A DNA stretch of 64,000 bases, taken from contig UQHK01000001.1 of the NCBI GenBank assembly GCA_900540855.1, positions 1-64,000 of the forward strand, read 5' to 3'. Below, in pieces: positions 24,084 through 32,215 of the stretch. The position numbers and the translations under genes are program-made. The notes under the pieces were generated by a model. It was not told the DNA's origin. It saw nothing but the letters and a program-made list of their open reading frames with translations, and searched no databases. Source of the stretch: an uncultured Collinsella sp. (GTDB lineage: Bacteria; Actinomycetota; Coriobacteriia; Coriobacteriales; Coriobacteriaceae). Within the stretch, counting starts at the first letter, position 1. Every line of letters begins with the position of its first letter.

Positions 24084-24671
24084 TTGAGCCTTAAGGTTTA
24101 TCGCGGGCGCACGCTTGCCCGCAGTCAGGCGCTGCAGCTGCTGTTCCAGGCCGAGGCCACGGACAGCCCGCTCGAGCGCGTCCTCGAGGGCGATTTCCTG
24201 ATCTCGAAGGGTCCCCTCGACCCCTATGCACTGGAGTTGTGCCGCGGTGCCTACGAGCATATCGATCGCATCGACTGCGCTCTGCGCTCCGTTGCCAAGA
24301 ACTGGGATCTTATGCGCATGCCCGGCGCCGACCGCAATCTGCTGCGTATCGCCGTCTACGAGATGCGCTTCCTCACCGACGAAGAGGTCTCGGACGCTAT
24401 CGTGATCAACGAGGCCGTCGAACTTGCCAAGGCCTATGGCACCGACCAGTCCGCGTCGTTCGTCAACGGCGTGCTGGGCAAGATCGCGCGCAGCGAGGAG
24501 TTGCCGGGCGAGGACCTGTACCAGGAACTGCTGGCCGAGGATCGCGCTCGCGAGGAGGTCCAGGCTGCTGAGGCTGCCGCCAAGGTCGCTGCCGCTCAGG
24601 CTACCGCCGGTGTACTTGCCGAGGATGTGGACGCTGCTGAGGCCGTCGAGGCCGACTCCGTCGAGGAGTAG
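24084..24671 (+). CDS. nusB: transcription antitermination factor NusB
   Basis: The 195-residue protein has a normal NusB core (about residues 8-140: RSQALQLLFQAE, LLRIAVYEMRFL, DAIVINEAVELAKAYGTDQSASFVNGVLGKI). NusB binds boxA RNA with S10 to prevent premature termination of rRNA transcription. The last 50 residues are an Ala/Glu/Val-rich tail beyond the usual length. The start appears to be TTG at 24084, nine bases after AAGGAG; no upstream ATG fits. It is closely linked to asp23 and xseB. Confidence 0.93.
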   Translation: MSLKVYRGRTLARSQALQLLFQAEATDSPLERVLEGDFLISKGPLDPYALELCRGAYEHIDRIDCALRSVAKNWDLMRMPGADRNLLRIAVYEMRFLTDEEVSDAIVINEAVELAKAYGTDQSASFVNGVLGKIARSEELPGEDLYQELLAEDRAREEVQAAEAAAKVAAAQATAGVLAEDVDAAEAVEADSVEE

Positions 24672-24673
24672 CC

Positions 24674-24913
24674 ATGCCAGAGGGTTCTGTCCGCAACTTT
24701 GACGAGATTTCGGACCGTCTGGACCAGATCATCGCTACCGTTCGCTCCAAGGATACGTCCTTGGAGCGTTCACTCGATCTGTTTGACGAAGCGATTGAGC
24801 TGGGCTCCCGCGCGGTCGATATGGTCGACAAGTTTGAGCTGACGCCGCGTGAGGCCGATAAGCTCGAGCAGGAATACGATGAGGATGCGGCAAACGAATC
24901 CCAGGATAGCTAG
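24674..24913 (+). CDS. xseB: exodeoxyribonuclease VII small subunit
   Basis: The 79-residue protein matches XseB: NFDEISDRLDQIIATVRSKD followed by LERSLDLFDEAIELG. This forms the antiparallel coiled-coil that binds the large subunit XseA. ExoVII degrades single-stranded DNA from both ends. It lies three bases after nusB. The partner gene xseA, commonly adjacent, is not in this cluster and must be elsewhere. Confidence 0.9.
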   Translation: MPEGSVRNFDEISDRLDQIIATVRSKDTSLERSLDLFDEAIELGSRAVDMVDKFELTPREADKLEQEYDEDAANESQDS

Positions 24914-24939
24914 GCCGCATCTCCGGATACGAATGGTTG

Positions 24940-25752
24940 ATGGCATTCATGAAACGCGTGCGTCTTGATGACGAACTGATTTCACAGGGCATCTGCGCCG
25001 ATCGCGCGGATGCCCTTCGCACTCTTATGGCCGGCTTGGTCTCGAGCGGCGGCGAGCGCTTGACTTCGCCGGGGCTTAAGGTGACCCCGGGTCTGCCGCT
25101 GCACGTGAAGGGGCGCATTCCCTATGTTGGCCGCGGCGGTCTTAAGCTCGAAGGCGCGCTTGATGCGTTTGGCATCAATCCGACGGGCCTTAGCTGTCTG
25201 GATGTGGGCTGCTCTACCGGCGGCTTTACCGATTGCCTGCTCAAGCGCGGAGCTGCGACCGTTATCTCGGTGGACGTGGGTCGCGCACAGTTCGATTGGT
25301 CGTTGCGTCAGGATGATCGCGTGACGCTGCATGAGCGCACAAACGTGACGCAGCTGCCTGAGCTTGGCTATGCCGGTGCCATCGACCTGGCTGTATGTGA
25401 TGTCTCGTTTACCGGCATCGCGAATATCATCGACGCCGTGCTGGCGTGCCTGAAGCCTTCGGGTTCGTTCTGCACGCTCGTAAAGCCCCAGTTTGAGGCG
25501 CCGGCTGCGCTGGTGGGCGAGCGCGGTATCGTGACCGACCCCGCCGTCCGCCGCGATACGCTCGTGGCGGCGATTGAGCTTTTTGCCGCCAAGGGCCTGT
25601 TCCCGCTTGACGTGTGCGTGTCGCCCATCCATGGCGCTAAGGGCAACGTTGAATTTTTCCTGTACGGCACAAGGTTTGCCCCTGGTGAACGCACCGACGA
25701 TGAGCTGCAATCCCAGGTATCGGCTTTGAGCGAGAAAGCTGCAACGCTATGA
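24940..25752 (+). CDS. tlyA: TlyA family rRNA (cytidine-2'-O)-methyltransferase
   Basis: The 270-residue protein combines an N-terminal S4 RNA-binding domain (RVRLDDELISQGI ...) with an FtsJ-like SAM methyltransferase. The methyltransferase carries CLDVGCSTGGFTDCLL, with the later catalytic Lys in VKPQFE. The family methylates rRNA cytidines (as in capreomycin sensitivity) and was formerly called haemolysin A. TTG 24937, ATG 24940 and ATG 24949 are possible starts. The last gives a typical MKRVRLDDEL N-terminus, but no ribosome site decides. The stop overlaps nadK (ATGA). Confidence 0.92.
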   Translation: MAFMKRVRLDDELISQGICADRADALRTLMAGLVSSGGERLTSPGLKVTPGLPLHVKGRIPYVGRGGLKLEGALDAFGINPTGLSCLDVGCSTGGFTDCLLKRGAATVISVDVGRAQFDWSLRQDDRVTLHERTNVTQLPELGYAGAIDLAVCDVSFTGIANIIDAVLACLKPSGSFCTLVKPQFEAPAALVGERGIVTDPAVRRDTLVAAIELFAAKGLFPLDVCVSPIHGAKGNVEFFLYGTRFAPGERTDDELQSQVSALSEKAATL

Positions 25753-26609
25753 AGGTCTTTCTGGTTCCCAATTACTACAAGCAAGAGGCGGTCGAGAGCG
25801 GCCTGATGCTCGAGCTTTGGCTTTCGCGCCAGGGCTACGAGGTCGCATGGGCTGCCGACCAGCGATCGAAGATTCAAAGCGCGCCTGATATTGATGGCTC
25901 AGATCTGGTCATTACGCTCGGCGGCGACGGTACGTTGCTGCGCGCTGCCCGCATCCTCAACCATCGCGAGATTCCTATCCTTGGTCTTTCCTATGGTCAC
26001 CTGGGCTTTTTAACGGCCGCGAGCCCCGAGGAGCGCGACATTTTGCAGGTTGTGAGCGATGCCCTGTCCGGCGAGCTCCACGTGAGCCGCCGCGCCACCA
26101 TCGCCGCCGATATCGTTTCGGTGCGCGAAGATGGCACGAAGGATGTCGTGCGCACGTTTGCCCTCAACGATATGGCACTTACGCGCGGACCTCTTTCCGA
26201 TATGGTCGAATTTGACATCACGGTTTCCGGCCATCATATCGATCGCCTGCGCGGTGACGGTGTCGTCGTGTCGACGGCGACTGGCTCTACCGGCTATGCG
26301 CTTTCCGCCGGCGGCCCCATCGTCAGCCCCGATTACACGGGTATGGTCTGTGTGCCCATCGCTCCGCATACCATTCAGGCTCGCGCTTTTTTGACCTCGC
26401 CGAGTGATGTCGTCGAGATCTTTATGTCCGATGATCGTCCGAGCGTGCCGGCGATTGCCATCGACGGACAGTTTATTACCTGCGATGGCACGGTCGAGAG
26501 CGTGGCGGTGCGTCGCGGTCCCGGCGATGTGTTGCTGCTGGATTACGGCCCCGAGAGCTTCTATAACTCGGTGAGCCGCGTGTTCTACGGAGTGCGTCAT
26601 GATCGATGA
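25749..26609 (+). CDS. nadK: NAD kinase
   Basis: The 286-residue ATP-NAD kinase makes NADP from NAD. It contains the diagnostic GGDGTLLRAAR motif near residues 59-69. Downstream are FALNDMALTRG and the STATGSTGYALSAGGPIV block that binds NAD. It overlaps tlyA at its start by 4 bp and recN at its end by 11 bp. This is the standard tlyA-nadK-recN order of Gram-positive genomes. Confidence 0.96.
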   Translation: MKVFLVPNYYKQEAVESGLMLELWLSRQGYEVAWAADQRSKIQSAPDIDGSDLVITLGGDGTLLRAARILNHREIPILGLSYGHLGFLTAASPEERDILQVVSDALSGELHVSRRATIAADIVSVREDGTKDVVRTFALNDMALTRGPLSDMVEFDITVSGHHIDRLRGDGVVVSTATGSTGYALSAGGPIVSPDYTGMVCVPIAPHTIQARAFLTSPSDVVEIFMSDDRPSVPAIAIDGQFITCDGTVESVAVRRGPGDVLLLDYGPESFYNSVSRVFYGVRHDR

Positions 26610-28227
26610 GCTGCAGGTTTCTAACATTGCACTCATTCGTGAGGCGACGCTGGTTCCGAGTGCTGGCCTGACTGTCCTGACCGGCGAGACCGGTGCCGGT
26701 AAGACCGCGCTGCTTTCGGCGCTCAAGCTCATATTGGGCGAGCGTGCAGATTCGTCGACGGTGCGCGAGGGAGAGGAGCTTGCCAGCGTCGAGGCGCGCT
26801 TGTTCGATGGCCCGCACGACTCGGAGGGTTTCACCGTGCAGCGCAGCCTTTCTGCCGAAGGCCGCAGTCGCGTAAAAATTGACGGCCGCATCGCCAGCGT
26901 GCGTGAGCTTTCGGAGCGCGTCGGCGTCATGATGGATCTTTGCGGTCAGCACGAGCACCAGCGCTTGCTCGATCCGGCGCATCATGTTGCCATGGTCGAT
27001 GCCTGGGCTGGACGCGCAGCGCATGAGGCGCTCGAGAAGTATCGCGCCTGCTTCAAGGCTTCGCGTGACGCCGCCAAGGAGCTTCGCCGTGTGGAGGAAG
27101 CCTCACGCGCGCAGGGGAGCCGTGTCGAGGAGGCGCGCTTTGCCCTCGAGCGCATCGGCGAGGTCGACCCCAAGCCGGGCGAGTATGAGGAACTCGAGGA
27201 ACTGCTGCCGCGCTCCGAACATGCCGAGGTACTGGTCGCCACTGCTAACGATGCCCATGCATCACTTGCCGCCGAAGGGGGAGCGCTCGATGCCGTGAAC
27301 AGCGCCGTGGCAGAGCTTTCCCGTATGGCTACCGTCGATCGCAAACTGGGCGACATTGCCGATGCGCTTTCGGATGCCTGTATCTCCCTTGAGGATAGCG
27401 CGAACGAGCTTCGTGCCTATCGCGATGGCGTCGCCTTCGACCCGCGCGAGCTCGCTCGCATGCGTGAGCGGTATTCCGACCTCAAGGGCCTGTTGCGTCA
27501 GTGGGGTCCCACCATGGACGATGTTTTTGCCATGCGCGATCGCTCGCAAGAGCTGCTGTCCTTGGTCGATGATGGCGATGAACAGATCAAAAAGGCGCGT
27601 GAATCACTTGGTGCTGCCGAGCGCGAGTTGTTTGCCGCTGCCAAGGCGCTTAAGCGCGCTCGCAATACGGCTGCCCCGCGCTTCTGCCACGAGGTTGGTC
27701 GTCAGATGGCACGCTTGGAGATGGGCGGCGCCGAGCTCGTTTGGGAGTCGCGTGATCTTCCGCGCGCCGAGTGGACGCCGGCGGGTCCTTCGAGCTACGA
27801 GCTTTTGTATCGCAGCGGTGCCGGCTTGACGCCGCGACCCCTGCGCCGCATTGCGTCGGGCGGCGAGCTCAGCCGCGTTATGCTGGCAAGCAAGGTTGTC
27901 CTCGGTAACGCGGACGGTGTTGATACACTGGTGTTTGACGAGGTCGATGCTGGTGTCGGTGGCTCCACGGCGCGTGCACTCGCGGGCGTGCTGGCAGATC
28001 TCGCCGCTACGCATCAGGTGATTGTCGTAACCCACTTGGCGCAAGTCGCCGTCATGGCTGACAAGCATTATGTCGTCAGCAAGGAACCGGGCGATGTTCC
28101 CCAGACGCATTTGGACGAGGTAACTGGCGAAGCGCGTACCGCCGAGATCGCCCGCATGCTCAGCGGCGATCAGTCCGAGGCAAGCCTGGCGCACGCCAGG
28201 CAGATGCTGGAAGAAGTTCGAGGCTAG
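26599..28227 (+). CDS. recN: DNA repair protein RecN
   Basis: The 542-residue SMC-like ATPase is recruited to double-strand breaks. The N-terminal Walker A is GETGAGKTAL at about residues 30-39. A long coiled-coil middle region (about 150-350) follows. The C-terminal half has the ABC signature IASGGELSRVMLA and Walker B TLVFDEVDAGVGG, then HQVIVVTHLAQVA. Length is normal. It is the last gene of the efp-recN run and is followed by a bidirectional terminator. Confidence 0.96.
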   Translation: MIDELQVSNIALIREATLVPSAGLTVLTGETGAGKTALLSALKLILGERADSSTVREGEELASVEARLFDGPHDSEGFTVQRSLSAEGRSRVKIDGRIASVRELSERVGVMMDLCGQHEHQRLLDPAHHVAMVDAWAGRAAHEALEKYRACFKASRDAAKELRRVEEASRAQGSRVEEARFALERIGEVDPKPGEYEELEELLPRSEHAEVLVATANDAHASLAAEGGALDAVNSAVAELSRMATVDRKLGDIADALSDACISLEDSANELRAYRDGVAFDPRELARMRERYSDLKGLLRQWGPTMDDVFAMRDRSQELLSLVDDGDEQIKKARESLGAAERELFAAAKALKRARNTAAPRFCHEVGRQMARLEMGGAELVWESRDLPRAEWTPAGPSSYELLYRSGAGLTPRPLRRIASGGELSRVMLASKVVLGNADGVDTLVFDEVDAGVGGSTARALAGVLADLAATHQVIVVTHLAQVAVMADKHYVVSKEPGDVPQTHLDEVTGEARTAEIARMLSGDQSEASLAHARQMLEEVRG

Positions 28228-28245
28228 GTCGTATCAGCGGTGTTG

Positions 28246-28278
28246 GTGGGACAAAATAGACTGAAATTTTTGTCCCAC
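28246..28278. terminator. bidirectional terminator between recN and the RpiR gene
   Basis: GTGGGACAAAA at 28246-28256 pairs with TTTTGTCCCAC at 28268-28278. A/T runs at the inner part of the stem could serve convergent transcripts on both strands. Confidence 0.75.
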
Positions 28279-28286
28279 TACGCGTT

Positions 28287-29144
28287 TTACTCAACGACCT
28301 TATCCGGCTGGATGAGCTCCTCGTAGTAGCTGATGTGCTCTCGGGCGTCCTCGATTTCGGGCAGCAGGAAGTTGTAGATGACCTCTATGATCATTGTGGC
28401 GCTTATCTTAGAGAACGCAAAGTCGCCCGTCGTCAACAGCGCTTCGTGGTTGACGGTATTAAAAGTGTAGTCTGCCAGGCGCGCGAGCGGGGATTTGCTG
28501 TCGCTGCTGATGACGACTACGGTTGCGCCGCAGTCGCGAGCCGCTTTTGCCATGCGATTCAAACGGCGCGACTTGCCCGAGTTCGAAATCAGTACGATAA
28601 CGTCACCCGGACGTAACGTGAGCGCAAAACCAATCGAGGTCTCGCTTATGGTGCTCGCCATGCAGCGCAGGCCCAGCTGCGAAAATTTAAACGTCGCATC
28701 GAGCGCGACCGCGTTCGTGTTGCCCACAGCCGCAAACTCAATAACCCCTGCATGCTTAAGGTCATGTACAACAGCCGCCAGCGTATCATGGTCGATCCCG
28801 TCGATGGTCGCATTAAGCTCGCTCACCTTGGCAGCTAGGATGTTCTTGAGGCTCTGCTCCATATTGTCGAGTGAGACCTCGTCAGTCAGGCCCTCGTTGC
28901 GCTGGCTTTCCAAATCCCTTGCCAACGAAAACTGAAAGCTGCGGAAGCTACCAAAGCCAAGTTTGCGGCAGAAGCGCGAAACGGTCGCCTCGGACGTGGC
29001 GGCGGCGCGTGAGAGCTGAGCCGCCGTGAGGCGTGGCGCCTCGGACTGGTGCTCCAATATATAGTCGACAATGCGCTGCTCGGACTCGCTGTATCCCTGA
29101 TGGGTACTAATGAGGGAAAGTGCGCTCTTGCTACTATCGGTCAT
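28287..29144 (-). CDS. RpiR/MurR family transcriptional regulator
   Basis: The 285-residue regulator has an N-terminal RpiR helix-turn-helix (LTAAQLSRAAATSEATVSRFCRKLGFGSFRSF). A SIS sugar-phosphate-binding domain follows (about 130-260: VIEFAAVGNTNAVA, VIVLISNSGKSRR). Members sense phosphosugars and control sugar catabolism. It is divergent from the fructose PTS gene, and the intervening region carries palindromes, so local control of fruA is likely. Start is ATG at 29144 with CAGGAG upstream; an in-frame ATG at 29192 lacks a ribosome site. Confidence 0.9.
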   Translation of the reverse strand: MTDSSKSALSLISTHQGYSESEQRIVDYILEHQSEAPRLTAAQLSRAAATSEATVSRFCRKLGFGSFRSFQFSLARDLESQRNEGLTDEVSLDNMEQSLKNILAAKVSELNATIDGIDHDTLAAVVHDLKHAGVIEFAAVGNTNAVALDATFKFSQLGLRCMASTISETSIGFALTLRPGDVIVLISNSGKSRRLNRMAKAARDCGATVVVISSDSKSPLARLADYTFNTVNHEALLTTGDFAFSKISATMIIEVIYNFLLPEIEDAREHISYYEELIQPDKVVE

Positions 29145-29240
29145 GGATGGCTCCTGGTTGGCATGAAAATCGGAATCGTTTTGTAATGTCATAGTATAGG
29201 GGGATTTTCAATAACAAGATACACCTTGCCGTTTCAAGTG

Positions 29241-29343
29241 TTGATGGTAAACTTTCACCTACCGTTTACGGTTATGAAAGAACCTTTCACCGGAGAATTG
29301 CGCCTTGTCTCTTCTCACGCGGACGGTAGGTTGGTATCTTTCA
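29241..29343. promoter_or_regulatory. operator region of the fructose PTS operon
   Basis: GTAAAC at 29247-29252 is inverted as GTTTAC at 29264-29269. TGAAAG at 29275-29280 is inverted as CTTTCA at 29284-29289. CTTTCACC occurs at 29252-29259 and again 32 bases later at 29284-29291, and a further CTTTCA at 29338-29343. These are candidate sites for the divergent RpiR-type regulator. TTGATG at 29241 may be a weak -35. Confidence 0.5.
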
Positions 29344-29416
29344 GTTGTGGAAAAGCGCGCAAGGACGCGCGTGTAGGGGAGCGCCTGCGGGCGCAAAACT
29401 TTAAAAGGAGGGACAC

Positions 29417-31420
29417 ATGGCTAAGTTTGACATCATCGCCGCCACCGGTTGCCCGACCGGCATTGCGCACACCTTCATGGCTAAGGAGGCGCTGGAGAAG
29501 GCAGCTGCCGAGCGCGGTCTGACCATTAAGGTCGAGACCCATGGCCAGGTCGGTGTCGAGAACGAGCTCACCAAGAGCGAGATCACCGGTGCCAAGGCCG
29601 TCGTCGTCGCAGCCGATAAGGATGTCCAGGCTGAGCGTTTCGCCGGTAAGCCCATGGTTTCCGTTGGTGTTTCCAAGGCCCTGTCCGTTGAGGCCGCCGG
29701 TAAGCTGATTGACCGCGCACTCGCCGCTAAGGGCGACAGCACGGTTGCAGCCGCTGCCGATGTCGAGGACGAAGTCGAGGAGAAGGAGTCCATCGGCCAC
29801 GTCATCTATAAGCACCTCATGAACGGCGTCAGCCACATGCTGGTCTTCGTCGTTGCTGGTGGTGTTCTGACCGCCGTTTCGTTCCTGTGGGGCATTACGT
29901 CCTTCGATTCGACGGCGTCTGACTACAACAGCTTTGCTGCGATGCTCAAGATCATCGGCGGTATCGCTATGAACCTCATGGTTCCGGTGCTTTCCGCCTA
30001 CATCGCCGAATCCATCGGCAAGCGCCCGGCGCTCGTTCCCGGCTTTGTTGCCGGTATGATCGCCATCCAGGGCCTGCCTGTTAACGCCGAGACCGGCATG
30101 ATCGACGCCGGTGGCGCCGGCGTGGGCTTCGGCTTCCTGGGCGGCATCGTCGGCGGCTTCCTCGCCGGTTATGTCATCCTGCTGCTCGAGAAGGTCTTTG
30201 CCGGTCTGCCCAAGAACCTGGACGGCCTCAAGGCTATCTTCCTTTACCCGCTGTTCTCGACGGCTATCGTTGGTCTGGTCATGCTCGGCATCTCCGGCCC
30301 CATGGCTGCCATCAACACTGCCATGATGGACTTCCTCAAGGGCCTGTCCGCCTCTGGCGCCGTTGTCCTGGGTCTTGCCATCGGCTGCATGTGTGCCTTT
30401 GACATGGGTGGCCCGGTCAACAAGGCTGCTTACGTCACCGGTACTGCTATGCTCACCGAGGCACTGGCTGCCGGCGTTGGCACCGATACCTACAACTTCG
30501 GCACCAACTTCATGGCTGCCGTCTCTGCCGCCTGCATCGTTCCGCCGCTGATCACTACCTTCGCTGTCGTTGTCGGCAAGAAGTACTTCAGCCAGGAGGA
30601 TCACGACGCCGGTATCGTCAACCTCATTCTTGGTTGCACCCACATCACCGAGGGCGCCATTCCGTTCATGACCAAGAACATCTGGCCGGTCATGCCCATC
30701 ATGATGCTCGGTTCCTCCATCGCCTCGATCCTGACCATTATGTTCAACGTCCACGATCCGGCGCCCCACGGTGGCTTCCTGGTCCTGCCTGTTGTCGAGA
30801 ACGGTCCGCTGTGGGTCCTCGCGATCCTCATCGGCGCTGTGGTCGGTGGCATCCTGTTCGTGGCCTTCAAGAAGTACGACTTCGAGAAGAATCAGAAGGC
30901 CGCTCCTGTAGCCAAGCCGGTTGAGGCTTCCAAGGCCGCTGCCGTTGAGGCCCCTAAGGCCGAGGCTGCCGACTTCGTGAAGGTTGAGAATGTCTTTGTC
31001 GTCGAGGACTTCGCTTCTCGTGACGAGGCTCTGAGCTTCGTTTCCAACCAGGCTGTTAAGGCCGGTATCGCCAGCGACGCCGACGCCGTGATGAACGCCT
31101 TCCTGGCCCGCGAGGCCGAGGGCACCACGGGCATGATGGAGGGCTTCGCCATTCCGCATGCCAAGTCCGACGCCATTACCGAGGCTGCCGTCATCGTCGT
31201 CAAGGACGAATCCGGCGTGACCGGTTGGGACACCATGGACGGCGCTCCCGTCAACGTGGCTATCGCCCTGCTCATCCCGGGTGCACAGGCCGGCACTACG
31301 CACCTCAAGATCCTGTCCAAGGTCGCCGAGGCGCTCATGGACGAGGATTTCCGTGCCACCGTCAAGGGTTCCATCGACGCCGCCGAGATCGCCAAGACGA
31401 TCAACGCCCGCCTAGTCTAA
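29417..31420 (+). CDS. fruA: PTS fructose transporter, EIIBCA fusion
   Basis: The 667-residue permease takes up and phosphorylates fructose to fructose 1-phosphate. Domain order is IIB (1-105, phosphorylated Cys12 in ATGCPTGIAHT), IIC (about 125-490, many membrane helices, with GVGFGFLGGIVGGFLAGY) and IIA (about 520-667, His581 in GFAIPHAKSD). An Ala/Lys/Glu-rich linker joins IIC and IIA. AAAAGGAGG precedes the ATG. The leader shows two GC-rich hairpins. Downstream HPr, EI and two PfkB kinases complete a fructose utilisation locus. Confidence 0.95.
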   Translation: MAKFDIIAATGCPTGIAHTFMAKEALEKAAAERGLTIKVETHGQVGVENELTKSEITGAKAVVVAADKDVQAERFAGKPMVSVGVSKALSVEAAGKLIDRALAAKGDSTVAAAADVEDEVEEKESIGHVIYKHLMNGVSHMLVFVVAGGVLTAVSFLWGITSFDSTASDYNSFAAMLKIIGGIAMNLMVPVLSAYIAESIGKRPALVPGFVAGMIAIQGLPVNAETGMIDAGGAGVGFGFLGGIVGGFLAGYVILLLEKVFAGLPKNLDGLKAIFLYPLFSTAIVGLVMLGISGPMAAINTAMMDFLKGLSASGAVVLGLAIGCMCAFDMGGPVNKAAYVTGTAMLTEALAAGVGTDTYNFGTNFMAAVSAACIVPPLITTFAVVVGKKYFSQEDHDAGIVNLILGCTHITEGAIPFMTKNIWPVMPIMMLGSSIASILTIMFNVHDPAPHGGFLVLPVVENGPLWVLAILIGAVVGGILFVAFKKYDFEKNQKAAPVAKPVEASKAAAVEAPKAEAADFVKVENVFVVEDFASRDEALSFVSNQAVKAGIASDADAVMNAFLAREAEGTTGMMEGFAIPHAKSDAITEAAVIVVKDESGVTGWDTMDGAPVNVAIALLIPGAQAGTTHLKILSKVAEALMDEDFRATVKGSIDAAEIAKTINARLV

Positions 31421-31456
31421 TTCCGCAGTACGCGAATAACATCGCCCCCTGTAACA

Positions 31457-31491
31457 AAGGTGAGGACTCCCTACGGGTCCTCGCCTTTTTT
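31457..31491 (+). terminator. fruA terminator
   Basis: AAGGTGAGGAC and GTCCTCGCCTT form an 11-bp stem with one G-T pair followed by six T. Confidence 0.9.
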
Positions 31492-31499
31492 CATACCAC

Positions 31500-31720
31500 C
31501 CGGCACTCAGGGACGTTCCTTTCCTGCCGGCACCCCGGGACACTCCTTAGTCCCCAACAGGGCATAAATAGCCCTCATCGACTGAATCACCCACGCGAAC
31601 AATAATTCAGCCAGAATTCCTTTTGCATGATATTTCTTGGGCGGAAGCATGTTCCCGCAGCCCCGCCCGGCAGGCGAGCGGACAGCGAACGACATCTGTC
31701 CAACAATTCGTGCGAAACAC
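31500..31720. other. non-coding spacer with repeat-like GC-rich hairpins
   Basis: Between the fruA terminator and the ptsH promoter no gene is supported. CGGCACTCAGGGACGTTCC and the following CGGGACACTCCTTAGTCCC look like paired variants of a dispersed repeat; the second folds as GGGAC/GTCCC. Codon-like structure is lacking. A decayed transposon edge is possible but not demonstrated. Confidence 0.35.
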
Positions 31721-31744
31721 AATGAAAAACCGTTTGATGTGAGT

Positions 31745-31818
31745 TAATATAAACAACGTCGTGAATCTGACTCCTGCCACATGCATGACAGGGGTTAAAC
31801 ACAAAAAAGGAGTCAACT
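31745..31818 (+). promoter_or_regulatory. ptsH promoter -10 and RBS-sequestering leader
   Basis: TAATAT at 31745-31750 is a likely -10 with no clear -35. In the leader TGACTCC at 31768-31774 is exactly complementary to GGAGTCA at 31809-31815, which includes the ptsH Shine-Dalgarno. An inner CCTG/CAGG pairing lies between them. The structure could lower translation of HPr. Confidence 0.5.
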
Positions 31819-32082
31819 ATGGTTTCTGAGAAGGCTACCCTCGTTAATCCTCAGGGTCTGCACATGCGTCCGGCTGGTCTGTTCGCCTCCACCATGGGCA
31901 AGTACGCCTGTGACGTGACGGTCGTCACCCCCGAGAAGGAGGTCAACGGCAAGTCCCCGATGGCCCTCATGGCTGCTGGTATCCCCTGCGGTACCGAGGT
32001 CGAGGTCAAGTGCGACGGCGCCGACGAGGCCGAGGCTCTGGCTGCTGCCATCGAGCTCATCAAGAGCGGTCTTGGCGAGTAG
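31819..32082 (+). CDS. ptsH: phosphocarrier protein HPr
   Basis: The 87-residue HPr relays phosphate from EI to EII permeases. The phospho-acceptor is His15 in GLHMRPAG. Ser46 in NGKSPMALM is present, the position phosphorylated by HPr kinase for carbon catabolite control in Gram-positives. AAAAAAGGAG lies 5 bases before the ATG. It is separated from ptsI by its own terminator, so HPr can be made in excess over EI. Confidence 0.97.
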   Translation: MVSEKATLVNPQGLHMRPAGLFASTMGKYACDVTVVTPEKEVNGKSPMALMAAGIPCGTEVEVKCDGADEAEALAAAIELIKSGLGE

Positions 32083-32126
32083 AACTCAAACGGGTCGCAT
32101 GTTGAACAACTAAGTTCATATTTGGG

Positions 32127-32163
32127 GGCGCAGTGACCTGTTGTAAGGTAGCTGCGCTCTTTT
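32127..32163 (+). terminator. ptsH terminator
   Basis: GCGCAG and CTGCGC arms with an inner CCT/AGG pairing are followed by TCTTTTT. It lies between ptsH and ptsI and may be partial, allowing some readthrough. Confidence 0.75.
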
Positions 32164-32215
32164 GTCATGGATATGGCAAAACGCTTTATCACATGACACG
32201 GAGAGAGGAATGGGA

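Noticed and set aside
29315..31303. Long minus-strand frame opposite fruA
   Set aside because: fruA carries all PTS motifs in the plus frame; the antisense product has no recognisable domain.
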